From Neorhodopirellula pilleata (GTDB lineage: Bacteria > Planctomycetota > Planctomycetia > Pirellulales > Pirellulaceae), in assembly GCF_007859915.1 (NCBI RefSeq), contig NZ_SJPM01000001.1, positions 113,502 through 177,501 of the forward strand: DNA of 64,000 bases, given 5' to 3'. The notes beneath the pieces are model-generated. The model was not told the DNA's origin, did not search any database, and saw only the letters and a program-made list of their open reading frames with translations. Positions 17,810 through 31,000 of this stretch are shown piece after piece (within the stretch, counting starts at the first letter, position 1; every line of letters begins with the position of its first letter). Both the position numbers and the translations under genes were made by a program.

Positions 17810-20800
17810 ATGAAGAAACGATCAACGCGAAACACCCGCCGACGCACGCGCACGGCGTCGACGCGAAGAACTCGCCGGATATTCTTCGAATCACTGGAAC
17901 AACGCGCGATGCTGGCCGCCGACATGCTGTTCGAGGGAACGAGTAATGACGATCAGATCGTAGTGAGGGATGCCGCGACGCCAGGCATGCTTACCATCGA
18001 GTCGACGAACGGGACGTTCAACGCAGTCACGTTCGAAATGCCCACCAACTCGCTGACCATCAAAGGCCTTGGAGGAAACGATACGATCACCGTTGCTTCA
18101 TTCAACTCGCCCTTCAACGGCGACCTATTGCTTGAAGCAGAAGGGATTACCGTCAACCCTGGTGTGACGATCAGTACCACTGGCAAGATCACGTTGACTG
18201 CGAAGGCCGAAGACGACGGAAAGATTGAACCCAGGGTCAACCTTGGTCTGATCGAAGTACCGTTGCCGGTCGACTTGACCGGTTTCTACTACGCGAACCC
18301 TGCGGCGCTGATCGATCTGACCGGAGCGACGTTGGTTGGTACGGCGATCACATTGAGTGCGGATGCGTCGGCACCAATCAATGCAGCACCCGCTCAATTC
18401 AATGCGTTCGAAGGCACCGGCGTTTACGTGAAGTCGAAGGCCGAAATCAAGATCGTTAACACAACCGTAACTGCCGACAGTCTGAGTGCGATCGCGACGT
18501 CCAGTGTATCGAGTGACCAAGAAGACAAAGCCGACGGTACCGTTGCCACGGGTGATGCCGGCATCTCGGTGGCAGTTGTCGACAGCGACGCACTGGCTTA
18601 TGTCACGGGAACGAGCACATTGACAATTTCGGGCAACGTGAATATCGAGTCGGTGAACACAATTGGTATCCAGAGTAGCGTGGACGGCGGTGCGACCGGT
18701 ACCGTGGGAGCGACTTTGGCGGTCGCTGTGGTCGGTGCAGATACTCGGTCGTATATCTCCGGCAGCAGTTCCATTGCCGACGGCGCTGACTCGGTAACCA
18801 TCACCGCAACCACGAATAGCACTGCGACAAGTTCTGCAACGTCGACCGCCGGTGGTGCCGAAGAAAACACAACTCCTGGGCAATCGAAAACTCAAAAAGT
18901 GCTTTCGGACCCGGATGGAGATGGAAACACCGAAGACAAAGCTTCGACGGGCGACGGTGACATCAAGTTTGCTGGCGCAGTCGCTGTCACGGTCGTCAAC
19001 AACGACACGCTTGCCTATATCGACACCAGCGGCAGCATCGGGTCCGAGGGAAAAGTTACCGTGACGTCGGCCGCGACCGACAATGCATCCGCCACCGCCA
19101 GTGGTGAAAACACCGGCGGCGGGGCAACCGGCGTGGGCGTCGCGGTTGCGCTGAACATTGTGCACGTCGACAGCAACGCTTATCTAGCAGGAACCGGCAG
19201 CTTGAAGGCCGCCGAAACGATCGACGTCAGCGCGTCGTTGGGTGTCGTCGAGGGCTTCAGCGCCTCGGCAACATCGGGGGCGGGCGCGAGCGATAAGGTC
19301 GGCGTCGCCGGTTCACTCGCAATCAATGTGGTCAACACCAACGTCAATGCCGTGGTGAAAACGGGGGCAACGCTGACGCTAAGTGGCGGTTTGACCCTAA
19401 CATCCACGTCGACCACCAACACTCAAACAAACGCCGATGCACAACAGGAAGCTGCGGGCACGACTGGGATCGGTGCCTCGATCGCGCTTGGTATCGGCAA
19501 CAACGACACGAACGCATTGGTCGAGGATAACGCCAACTTCACCGGTGCCAGCAGCTTATCGCTCTCGGCGTCCGGCGCTCACGCGATGAGCACCGAATCG
19601 ACTGCCGGTGCCGAAGGTGGCACTGCGGTGACTCCGGTAGTTGCGATCTCAGTGGCGCTGAACGATACGGTTGCTCGTCTAGGCACTGGTGTCGCAATGA
19701 CGGTCGATGGTGACGTCACGATCGAAGCCACGCAAGAAAACGAATCGACGGCAAACGCAGAGGCTTCGGCCACGGGTGATACGGCGATCGGTGCCTCGCT
19801 CGGTTTAACCGTTGCCGAAGATTCAGTCAGCGCCACGCTGATGCGAAACTTGACGACGCTCGGCGGAAGTCTGGCACTGATGGGGCGAGGTGCCGCAGCG
19901 ACGCGGACGACCGCCAAGGCGGGAGCCAAGGGAGCCGAAGAAGAGGATGAGACGACGCCCGCCGACGATGACCAAGTCAATCAAGAGAACGATAAACAAC
20001 TCGCGTTCGCCAACAAGCGTTCTGAAATGGCGACCGGCGAAAAATCCAAACAGACGCAAACGCCCAAAGCCGAGACTGCCGACGAAAACGGCGATGGCAA
20101 GAGCGACTCGCTCAGTGTCGCGGCTGCCATCGCCGTCAATATTCATGACGCCACCTCGACGGCAACCATTCCGGACGGTTTGACCCTGGTCATCGATGGC
20201 AATGTCACGGTAAGCACAGGCGCGAACTCCGATGCCTCTGCACTTGCCGACGGAAGCGCCGTCAGTGGCGAAGGCGGCACCAGCGTCGGAGCCGCAGTGG
20301 CGCTCAACGTCGGCCAAACCGTCAATGATGCTACCGTCGGGAACGCGGCCATCACGTCCGATGGACTGGTCATCGAGGCCCTGATGACGGACCGTGAGAT
20401 CAGCATCACGCCCACATCCACGGCCACGGCGGATATTGAGAGGGACTCAATTCTGGTCGGTGAACTCGATGATTTGGCGGTCGGCGATGAAGTCATCTAC
20501 AGCAACGGCGGTGGCTCGAGTATCGGAGGCTTGAGCAACAACACGACGTACTTTGTTGTCTCATTGGAAGACGGCAGGATTCAGTTGGCGACCGCTGCCG
20601 ATGGCGATGCGATAGATCTGACGTCCGTCGGCACCGGGGACAAACACAAGCTCGATCGTGCCGAGAAAGATGCGATCGAGTTCAATCCCGCTGAAGAGAA
20701 TTTCGCGATCGAGCTCGGTGGCGGAACCGGTTTGGAAACGGGCGATGCGATCGTATATGGCAAGGGCGATGGAGCGGTGATTGGCGGGCTGACTGATGGC

Positions 20801-22042
20801 GAGACTTACTACGCCATTGTCGATGGTAGCGGCAAACTCGCGCTGGCCTCTTCTTACGACGAAGCCTTGGAAGGCAATGCGGTGGAACTCACCAGCGTCG
20901 GATCGGGTGAAGAACATACGATCACCGAAGCGACACACAGCGCCGGCGCCAGTGCGACCTCCGGCGCAAGCGGTGGCAATATCGGTGTCGCCGGGTCCCT
21001 CGCAATCAATGTCACCGACGGCTCGACGCAGGCAATCTTGAAGAGCGGGGCCGGCGTGACGCTGCGTGACGGGAGCGACGCAGGCACTACCGTGGGGGAC
21101 GTCGCGTTGGCGGCTAAGGCGACCACGAACAACCGGGTATTGGCAACGCCTTCCGAAGACGCATCGGGTGCTAGTTTGGGCGTCGGTCTGTCGGTCGGCG
21201 TCAATGTGGGCGATCACGACGCCACGGCGAAGATCGAAGGTAACACAACGATAACCACTGCGAACAACCTAACTCTCGAAGCGGTCGGCATTCATTTCAT
21301 GGTAACCGATGCGAAGTCGGGTGCTTCGTCCGAAAAGACGGCTGCGGCGGGCGCTGTCGCGACGACCATTTCGGACAATGATACGACCGCGATGGTCACC
21401 TCAGGGGGCGCAGCCTTGGACGTTCGCGGAGACGTTCTTGTTTCGGCTGATGGCTCTCACACTCAGAACACCACTGCAGATGGACAAACCGCCGGTGCAG
21501 GAGCTGGTATCGGGCTGTCGTTGCTTTGGGAATCATGGAGGACGACGTTTTGGCCGCGCTGGATCGCGGTGTTTCAACCGGAGCGACTGCAACAGCGGGT
21601 GACATTACCGTCCAAGCCAACTCGGTTGTTGCGGTGGCAACCGAAGCGAGCGCTGGGGCTCAAGGTGCCGAGGATTCGGAGGAAGCAGAGGACACCGCCG
21701 ATGCACAGACGACACGCCAAACCGGATTCGCAAAAGAGCGTGGCGGCATGTCCGATCGCACTGATATCAGTGCTCCGACCACAGGTGATCGAGTCAATGA
21801 TGCGAACACCAAAGCAAGTGCGCAAACCAAGGATCCCGGCGGCGCAGGCGCTGCCGGTACGGACACCACCGGCGCCGATGCGACCACCGAAACGAAAGGC
21901 AGCACGGTCAAGGTTGCCGCCGCGATCGGAGCCAGCGTGCTGCAGCCCGAGGTCACTGCGAGAATTGCCGATGGGATTACGATCCGCTCGAGCGGCGATG
22001 TCAAAGTCTCCGCGCTGGCAGACGCCGATGCGACGACGCTAG
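17810..22042 (+). CDS. giant LEPR-XLL repeat protein, N-terminal part (frameshifted)
   Basis: The true reading continues to about 21525; the frame then runs on meaninglessly to a stop at 22042. The N-terminus is very basic (KKRSTRNTRRRTRTASTRR) and is followed by the LEPR-XLL-type motif FFESLEQRAMLA (residues 25-36). About 1,200 residues of Gly/Ala/Val/Thr-rich beta-strand repeats follow, in the style GVAGSLAINV / AVVKTGATL / GGLTLTSTS, resembling filamentous adhesins of the LktA type. An acidic Lys/Glu/Asp insert lies at nt 19905-20110, and two copies of a short display-like module lie at 20445-20935. At 21521-21526 the reading (GIGLSL) would continue naturally in the next frame (ALGIMEDDV) if one G were restored. 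Codon character is the same on both sides, so this is one gene with a lesion or sequencing error. Confidence 0.85.
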   Translation: MKKRSTRNTRRRTRTASTRRTRRIFFESLEQRAMLAADMLFEGTSNDDQIVVRDAATPGMLTIESTNGTFNAVTFEMPTNSLTIKGLGGNDTITVASFNSPFNGDLLLEAEGITVNPGVTISTTGKITLTAKAEDDGKIEPRVNLGLIEVPLPVDLTGFYYANPAALIDLTGATLVGTAITLSADASAPINAAPAQFNAFEGTGVYVKSKAEIKIVNTTVTADSLSAIATSSVSSDQEDKADGTVATGDAGISVAVVDSDALAYVTGTSTLTISGNVNIESVNTIGIQSSVDGGATGTVGATLAVAVVGADTRSYISGSSSIADGADSVTITATTNSTATSSATSTAGGAEENTTPGQSKTQKVLSDPDGDGNTEDKASTGDGDIKFAGAVAVTVVNNDTLAYIDTSGSIGSEGKVTVTSAATDNASATASGENTGGGATGVGVAVALNIVHVDSNAYLAGTGSLKAAETIDVSASLGVVEGFSASATSGAGASDKVGVAGSLAINVVNTNVNAVVKTGATLTLSGGLTLTSTSTTNTQTNADAQQEAAGTTGIGASIALGIGNNDTNALVEDNANFTGASSLSLSASGAHAMSTESTAGAEGGTAVTPVVAISVALNDTVARLGTGVAMTVDGDVTIEATQENESTANAEASATGDTAIGASLGLTVAEDSVSATLMRNLTTLGGSLALMGRGAAATRTTAKAGAKGAEEEDETTPADDDQVNQENDKQLAFANKRSEMATGEKSKQTQTPKAETADENGDGKSDSLSVAAAIAVNIHDATSTATIPDGLTLVIDGNVTVSTGANSDASALADGSAVSGEGGTSVGAAVALNVGQTVNDATVGNAAITSDGLVIEALMTDREISITPTSTATADIERDSILVGELDDLAVGDEVIYSNGGGSSIGGLSNNTTYFVVSLEDGRIQLATAADGDAIDLTSVGTGDKHKLDRAEKDAIEFNPAEENFAIELGGGTGLETGDAIVYGKGDGAVIGGLTDGETYYAIVDGSGKLALASSYDEALEGNAVELTSVGSGEEHTITEATHSAGASATSGASGGNIGVAGSLAINVTDGSTQAILKSGAGVTLRDGSDAGTTVGDVALAAKATTNNRVLATPSEDASGASLGVGLSVGVNVGDHDATAKIEGNTTITTANNLTLEAVGIHFMVTDAKSGASSEKTAAAGAVATTISDNDTTAMVTSGGAALDVRGDVLVSADGSHTQNTTADGQTAGAGAGIGLSLLWESWRTTFWPRWIAVFQPERLQQRVTLPSKPTRLLRWQPKRALGLKVPRIRRKQRTPPMHRRHAKPDSQKSVAACPIALISVLRPQVIESMMRTPKQVRKPRIPAAQALPVRTPPAPMRPPKRKAARSRLPPRSEPACCSPRSLRELPMGLRSARAAMSKSPRWQTPMRRR

Positions 22043-25000
22043 CGAGCGGGTTAGCCGTTGCCGATGACGCTCTTGGAATTGGAGCCGCCATCACGGTGAA
22101 CGTTGCGTTGCTCGACGTTACCGCCGCGGTTGGCAACGGAACCTTGAATGCCGCTTCGCTCGCCGTCGAAGCCGGCACGCCTGAAGACGAAAGCAGCGAC
22201 TTCAAGTTGCGAACGCTAGCCGGTGGTAAGTCGCAAGGCGGAACAAGCATCGCCGGTGCTGTGGGTGTGAATGTTGTCATCAGCGATGTGTCAGCAACGA
22301 TTGCCAACGGCGCGACCGTGACGACCGACACGGGAGCGGTGGACGTTGCATCTCGCAATGACCTCGGTATTCAAACTTTGGTCGGTGGCGCGGCGCAAAG
22401 TGAGAAAGCAAATCCAACCGATGGTACGGGAACTGGTACTGGTACTGGTACGGGTACGGGAACAACAGCGAACGGAAACAGCTTTGGTGCCGCCATCGGT
22501 GTCAATGTCGTCGAAAATAAATCCGTCGCAGTGATCGGAGCCGGTGCAACGATCAATGCTGAAGGTGACGTCTCTGTCCAAGCGGATTCCTCGATTTCGC
22601 GATTGGAAATTGATTTCCCCGATTTTCCGATCGAGGAACTCCAGGAGTTGATCACCGAGTTGCAAAAGGCGATCGTTCCCGATGTGACCATGATTGTCGC
22701 GGGTGCGGGTGCTTCTTCGGGCGGTGCCGGAGTGGCCGGTTCGGCTGCGATTAGCGTGATCAACATCACGACCACGGCGGACATCGGAGCGGGTGCCCAA
22801 GTCGAAGCCCAGGATGTGATCGTTCGCGCGGCCGATCAGCTCGCGATCACGAACTTTGCCGGTGCTTTAGCCGCTGGCTTGAAAAAGGGAGGCTTTGGTG
22901 CCGGTTTGGATGTCGTGATTGTCAATAGCGATACCACCGCCTCGATCGCCGCGTCCAATAACCCAGCCCGACCAACGTTGGTTAATGCCAGTGGCAACAC
23001 ATTCGTCGAGGCCCTCAGTGAAGAGGACGTCTTCTCCTTAACGGTCAACATCGGCATTGGCGCCTCGACCGGCGTGGCGGGCGGAGCAGTCGTGGTCGTT
23101 CAGAACACCGACACACGTGCGTTCATCGGCGACGATGCCAAGCTTGTCCCTGCGCCAGCGGGCATCGCGGTCGTTAGCGCAGCGGGCAGTATTTACGTTG
23201 CGGCTGATAGCAACACGTCGATCGACGCCGCAGCCGGAACCGCAACTGGCGCATCGGGAATTGCACCAGCGGATCCGGGTAGTCCGAGCGGTGGTTCAGG
23301 TGGAACCAGCGTCGGTGCATCCGTCGCCGTCGTCGTCGACGACGATAATACGGAAGCGTTTGTGGGTGCGGGTGCCAAAGTGAGCGCCTTCGGCAAGAAC
23401 GGCATCGCACCGATTGATGTTCGCAACGGCACGTACAACAACGACGGTGTTCAACAAACTGACAGCATCCGTGGACTCGCCGTCACCGCAACTTCATTGG
23501 ACGATGTTCTCACCGTTGGGATCGGTGCGGCTGCGGCCGCTGGAAAGGAAGGCAGTTCCATCGGTATCGGGCTTTCGGTGACCGTCAATATCCTAGAAGG
23601 CAGCACTCTGGCGCGGCTCGATAATGCCGCCATAGTCAACGAAACCAACACCGATGCGGGCACCTCTCAAACGGTCGTCATGCGTGCGTCGGATAAAACG
23701 ATTCTCAACAGCGATGTTGGCGGTGCGGCGTTATCGTTGGGAACCGGTGCCTCAAAGCGTTCCATCGGCGTCGGCGGGGCCGTCGCTGTCGGAATCGTCG
23801 AAAACGATGTGCGAGCGTTGATAGATGGGGCCACGGTCAACGCAATCGGAGCGCTCGTCATGGACAGTCATTCCAAGTCGAATCTCGACACTCTGGCGAT
23901 CGGCGTGGGCGGGGCTGCGTCAGGAGGTTCCGGCGGTGGACTCGCACTAGCAGGTGCTGGCAGCGGCTCGGGGAACACGATCGACAACACCGTAGAATCC
24001 GTGATTCGAAACAACTCCCGAATCAACGTCGGTGGCCCAGCCACAGTGACCGCTGTCGACGATTCGTTGATCAACACCGTCGCGGGCGCAGCTTCACTGT
24101 CATTGTCTTTCGGCAGCAAGAGCAAAGCAGGTGCGGTTGGCGTCGCCGTGGCAGTCAACGACGTTGATAACATCGTCCGCGCAGAAATCGATTCTTCGAC
24201 CGTCACTTCGGCGGGCGGTCTGACATTGACGTCCGACTCAAGTCCAACGATCAAAGCGCTGACGGTCGGAGGTGCAGTAGCGGTTGCGGCGGGCGGTGGA
24301 ACCGGCGGGGCACTCGCCGGTGCCGGCGCTGCGGCTATCAACAACATCGGAGGCAGCGTCGAAGCTATCCTTCGCGGAAACAGCACCGTTACCGTTTCAG
24401 GTTCCGGTGAGCTGGAATTGTCGGCCAAAGATCGCTCGAAGATTACCTCGGATGTTGTCGGAGCGTCGATCGCGGCCTCGGCCACCGGCGGCAACTCTGG
24501 GGCACTCAGCGTCGGCGTCTCGATCGCCCGAAACGAGATTGATAATGACGTCAACGCATTCATCGACGGTGCGTCCGTGACAACCACTGCGGGCGGTATT
24601 GAAGTGCTCGTGCAGGAATCTTCCGAGGTCAACGCGATCTCGGTTGCCGCATCGGTCGCGCTTAGCGGCGGCGGATCCAACAGTCTTGCGCTCAGTGGCG
24701 GCGGTGCCGAGGCCAGCAACGTGATCCTGACGAAGGCGAATGCGTACGTGAAGGATAGCACGCTCACAAGCGGCAGCGATGTCGCGATCACCGTGACGAA
24801 CACCGCGTCGATCGATGCGAAGGTCGTGGCCGCATCCGCCAGTGTTGGCGGCGGTGGATCCAACGCCGCAGCGGCCTCGATTGGTGCGGCGCGTGCCCGC
24901 AACTTTGTCGGCTGGAAACTAAACGGCGATTCTTCGCCTGCCCAGTCGCAGGCCTATGTGATGAATTCGAGCGTCAATACGGCGGGCGATTTGACCGTTC

Positions 25001-28000
25001 GCTCGATCGCCGACCAAGATATTAATGCGACCGTGATCGCTGGCTCAGCAGCCGTCTCGGCCGCTGGCAGTAACGCATTGGGATTGAGCGGCGCCGGTGT
25101 CGAAGTCAACAATAAGATTCGGGTCCTCAGTAACGCCTTCATTGACGGAGATGGCGCAACGGGCATCGAAGCGAACCAAATCACAGTTAGCACCGACGAT
25201 AGCTCGCGAGTCACAGCATTGGGTGTTGGCGCTTCGCTGGCCGTTGCGGCGGCAGGGACGAACGCGGGTGCCTTGTCGATCGGAGTATCGTTGGCGCAGA
25301 ATGAGGTTGACAATGATGTGCAAGCCTTCATCCAAAATGCTGATCAACTCTCGACACGTGCGGGCAACTTAACGGTATCGTCGGTCTCGCGTGGCAAGAA
25401 GTTGTTTGATCTTGATGCCACCGGTGCACAACTCGTGACGTCGGCCGAGCTCGACGACTTGGCGGTCACGCTCGAAGACGCCCTAACGACTTCGGAGAAC
25501 GAGCAAGAACAAGACGTGGCGAATGATGCAGCGATTTTTGCGAAGTTACGATCGCAATTCGCGAGCAAAGGCCATGCCTTGTCCGAAGATCTGCGACTGA
25601 CGGGAATCGACGACGAGGCCAGTTGGTCGCTGGTGGATTCCGGCGACAACCAACAGGCTTACCAGATTACGCAACTGCCCAGCGGTGCATTGGAAGTTTC
25701 CTACATGACCATCCAGGCGATTGCCGTTGCCGCATCGGCCGCCGCTGGGTTCGGAGGCAACGCAGGCGTGGCACTCAGCGGTGCCGGGGCTGACGCCAAA
25801 AACGTGATCGCCACGGACACGAACGCCTTCGTCGCCAACAGCGTGATCACGGCCAGTGGCAATTTGGAATTGGACGCAACCAGCTCGCAATCCATGATCG
25901 CGACGGTCATTGCCGCCTCGCTCGCCGCTGCGGGAGGCGGCCAGGGCGGAGCCGGAGCTTCGATCGGCGCGTCGCTGGCTGAGAATTTCATCGGCTTCGA
26001 CCAATCTGGCGGAACGGATGCGAACAAGGCCGCTGAGGTACGCGCCTACATCGTCGATTCCAGTATCAACGTGGGCGGTGACCTTTCGGCGTCCGCGATC
26101 GCAAATCAAGGCATTGTGGCAGTCGTTTTTTCGGGTTCCGTAGCGATCGCCGCTGGCGGTAGAGGTGCCGTGGGGCTCGGCGGATCGGGCGTCAATGCGA
26201 AGAACAAGATTGGCTCGGTGGTCGAAGCTTCGATCACCGGCGATGGCGCAAACGGTATCACGGCGGACAACGTAACGCTGATCGCGAGGGACACTTCCGA
26301 CTTCAAAGCTGACGCCGGGGCGGTTTCGCTAGCTGCCAGCTTCGCCGGCAAGGGTGCCTTGTCGTTGACGATCGGTGTGGCGCTGGCCTCGAACGAGATC
26401 AGCAACCAAGTCGCCGCGTTCATCAGTGGTGCTGATAACACGCTTCGTGCGGAAACGGGAGGTGTGGTGATCGAAGCAAGTGAGATGGCATCGATTCGGT
26501 CGCGAACGGCTGCCGCGGCCGCTTCCCTTGCGGTTTCTGCTGCGGGCATTGGGCTCTCCGGAGCCGGCGCACAAGCCACCAATGTGATTCTGGGCGGAGT
26601 GAATGCTTACATCCAGGACAGTCTCGTTACGAGTGCAAGTGCCATCACAACCAAGGCGTCGAACGACTCACTGATCAACGCGCAAGTGATCAGTGCCGCT
26701 GCCTCGCTGGCATACGGGGGGGCAATCGGCGTGGCGGTATCGGTCGGTGCTTCGATCGCAGAAAATGCAATCGGCTTCACCAGTTCTGGTTCGAAGAACC
26801 CGTTTCAGGTCCGCGCCTACACCGACAATTCGACACTGGATGCGACGGGCGCCATCGTATTCGATGCGTCGACAAACGAGAAGATTCAAGCATTGACCTT
26901 TGCAGGATCGGTTTCTGTCGCAGGTGGAGCCGGAACTCTTGCCGGTGCTGGTAGTGGCGTGAACACGACGAACAAGATAGCCAATGCCATAGAAGCGTAC
27001 GTTCAAGGCAATCAAGCGATCATCACTGGTTCAACAGTGACTCTGCAAGCTCAAGACCAATCCGTCATTGACGCGACGGCCGATGCCGCTTCGATTGCCG
27101 CAGCCTTGGGACTCGGCGGCGCGGTCTCAATCGCAGTCACACTGGCGGAAAACGTCATTGAAAATGATGTCAAAGCTTTCAATCAAGGTGGCGCAATCAC
27201 GGCCAAAACAGGTGACGTCCTTGTCAATGCGATTTCCAAGCCAACGATCGATTCGAAGGGCCGAGCTGGTGGCGTCGCTGTTGGTGTGGCCGTCGCAGCG
27301 GCCGCTGGCTTAAATGTCAAGAACACCGTCGGTGGATCAACGTCAGCTCGCGTCAACGGCGGCAGCGTGACGGCCACAGGTGGTGAACTGAAAGTCGTCT
27401 CTGAATCGATCGCCAAACCCAGCGTGGATGGTGCAGGCTTGGCGGCTGCCATCGGACTCGGTAGTGGAACCGCATTGGGCGCGGTCTTTACCGAGTCAAC
27501 GGCTTCCGGGGTCACCGATGCGGATGTGGGTGGAACGATTATCGTTGATCGCTTGACGGTTTCCGCCAGCGGTACTACCACTGTCAACGCAAGTTCAACA
27601 GCGCTAACGGGCGGAATCTTAGGTGTCGGTGTCAATCAAGCTAGCACGACAAACACTCCACGCGTCACAGCAACCGTCGCTGATCAGGCGGACATCAAGG
27701 TCACGAACAGCGCAACGATCACCGCCGTGGCTTCGGCATCCGCCGAGTCCAAGTCGATGGGCGTGACAGTGGGATTGAATAACGTCGGACTGTCGATGGC
27801 CGATCTCACGCTGAAGCCCACCGTTCACACCGTTATCGGTGATCGAGCCAAATTGGTTGCCGACGGCAAGGTCACCATCGCTTCCCGTCTCACGGAAAAC
27901 ATGGGGAATGTAACGACGTCGGCATCCGGTGGTGGCATCGCAGGGGCCAGCGGAGCTTTATCGAAACAGACGGTCGTGGCCGATGTGCAGACCGTCGTTG

Positions 28001-31000
28001 GGCGAGCTGCCATGCTTGCCGGATCAACCGGGTTGGATGTGCTTTCCAGTTCTCTGGTCGAGCTGGTTGATGAAAGCAAAGTCGAGATCGGCGGTGGCGT
28101 GTCTTTGCAGAAGGCGGAAACCAAAGAAACCATCAACACCACCGCCCGCACGATGATCGGTGGAGCCAGCCAGTTGCATTCCGCTCGCGGGACCGTCAAC
28201 GTCGATGCCACCAACCAAGCCGACGTGAAGTCGGAATCCAAGACTCGCTTCTACGGACTGGGATCCGGTGCGATCGCCAACGCGACGACGCGGATCACGG
28301 GCATCGCGGGGGCCGAACTCGCCGAAACGGTGTTGGGCGCCGGCAGTTTACTCAGCGGTCCTCGTGTCGACGTCGGCGCCTCGGTCTCGACAATCAAAGT
28401 TGATTCCGACGCCGACGGTCAACAATTTTCCGCTGGCGGCGTCGTCCACACGATCTCGGTGGTGGATGTCGCTGGGACTGCCGCCGTCGAGCATCAGACG
28501 GGTTCGCGAATCAACGCGGGAGCCGCCAACATCTTGGCCGAACAAGGCGTGATCGATATCAATGGCCTCGGCGAACAAAGCAAAGGCTTGGGGCTCGCAC
28601 CGGTGCATGACGGTAACGTGATTAACGACGTCTCGCTGTTTGCCGAGGTCAGGGTGGGTGCGGACGCGGAAGTGGCCGCCAACACGATCGATATCAAAGC
28701 CAAAGGCGCGACCGGCAACGTCATCAACGACAAGAACAACGATGCGGTCGGAATTCCGGTCAGTAAGATTGATGTCGGCGCGAATGTCAACACCGGCGCG
28801 ACGGTGCACGTTGCCGGACAACTGCTGCCCGGCAGCAACTTTGCCAACCTCGTCATTGACGATGGCGGGGCAGTGCTATTCAACCAGGGTTTTGACGGCC
28901 CCAACTTGACAACCGGCACCACGATCACGGGTGCCGATGCGACCATCAATGGTTTGCAACCCGCCGAAGCAGCACGATTGACAATTCGCGCCGAACGATC
29001 GCAACTGAACGTCAGTACCAACGAGGACGTCATCGCGTTGGGCACCAACGAAGAGGACTTCCGCAACACGCAAGCCCAAACCGTCACGATCGATAGCGCC
29101 GCTTCGTACGCGGTTCCCGATCGCTTTGCCTCGGTCACGATCGACAACCGCTCCGGCAAGCATCTGGACATCAACGGCATCGACGTCTTGCTGACTGGAA
29201 CGACCGTCACCCCGGTCATCTCACCGGCGGCGACGCTGACCGATGCGGGCGTGAAAAAACTCAGCGGCGCGATCATCGAACTGAAGAACAATAGCGAAAC
29301 GGCGACGGCGAATATTTTCCTGGACGGCGCGATCAACAATCCGACCGGGATGACCACGATTCACACCACCAGCGGTTCGATCCTCGATCGCGAGACGGGT
29401 GCCACGTCACGAATCAACACGGCGACACTGGACTTGAGTGCCGGATTGAACTTGGGTGAAACGACCGCCCCGATCCAAGCCGATGTCAGTCAGGAAACCG
29501 GTGCGACGCCCACGCCGACACTCAAAGCCGTGGCCGGTGGCAGCACGCACTTGGCCCTGGCGGCGACCACTCCGGTGCAGGCACTTGCCGTTCTGGGAAT
29601 TGAAGGACAGACCGGAAACGTTGCGGCCGACTTTGCGGGTAAACCGATCACCCTCGCTGGAGCCATCCTGGCCGCTGATGCCGGCACCATTACGCTCACG
29701 AACGTCGCCGCGATCACCGACGAAAACGCGAACGGGCCGGATCTTTCCGCCGGCGGTCTTTCGATTCAAGCTAGCACCGGCGATGTCGGCGCATCAGCGA
29801 ATCCGCTGGAGACGTCACTGAGCAACATCGAAGTCACGACCAGCGGCGGGTTGTTCCTGGACAATAACCAAGCCTTGACGGTTGGTGGTGTCGGGCCCGC
29901 AGTCGGTTTGAATGTGGGTGGTTTAACAAGAATCGCGACCAGCGTCTCGCTCAATGTCAACGAGAACGTCAGCGGGACCGGTGATGTTCGATTGAGCGTC
30001 CGCGACGAAGCCGATGCGACCGCTAATCAGATTGTGCTCGCTGACAATGTCCAAATCGAAAGCACCGGTGGGAATCTGCAATTGCTTTCCGGCGACACCA
30101 TGTCCTTGCGTCCTGGTCACAAGTTAATTGCCAACAACGGTGCCGGCGAACTGACCATCGCGATCGACTGGTTAAACGCCGATCCTGGCGTGGCCAACGC
30201 GTTCATCGTCCCAACCTCGGCGGACGACATCATACGCGCCGCCCATCTGCGTGTGGTCGGCAACAGCGATGATGATTCCATCACCATCAATGATCTGTTT
30301 ATGCCGATTTCGGTGGAGGCGTCCGCTGGTCAAGACCGCGTGAATGTCAAATTGATCACCGCGCCGGGAGCGTTAACACGATTAACCAACATCGACGTCG
30401 AGACGATCGATTTCCAACACATCAGCACGGCCGCAACGAATTGGCAGCTCGACGCGGAGTTTTCCACGCAATCGATCCCGTTGTTTGCGTTACCCAACGC
30501 GATCGTGAATGTGGCTCATCTGTCCTCCGGTGCCAATCGCATCGTGCAAAACATGCACACGGTGGGATCGTCTTTCGAAAACTTGGACGTTGATTACACC
30601 CTTGGTGACGGCGTCGACACGGTCACGGTGCTCGCCATGCGACATCCGGCGTTGCTCAATCTGGGCGGCGGCAACGACCAAGTCACCGTCGGCGGCATGC
30701 GGGGCAGCGGCCCGGACGCCGTACCGGTCGATCCAGGCAATGTGCTGCGCCCGCTTTCGATCGTGGGCGGTGCTGGACAAGATACCTTTGTCTTAGTCGA
30801 ACCACGCACCGGTGCCAACGTCGTTCCGATCGGACGACTCGGCCGCACGCCCAGCGGTGCCGGTCTGGTCCAAGATTACGGAAGCCTGGAAACGGCCGGC
30901 TCACCACGACGAGTCGAATTCAGCCAATTCGAACAAACGACCGTGAATCTCGGTGAGACAGCCTCGATCTTCACCATCTTCGACACCGTTACCGCGACGA

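Noticed and set aside
21515..21530. Programmed -1 ribosomal frameshift in the giant gene
   Set aside because: No X-XXY-YYZ slippery heptamer or obvious downstream stem is present. A simple one-base loss is the better explanation, though not proven.
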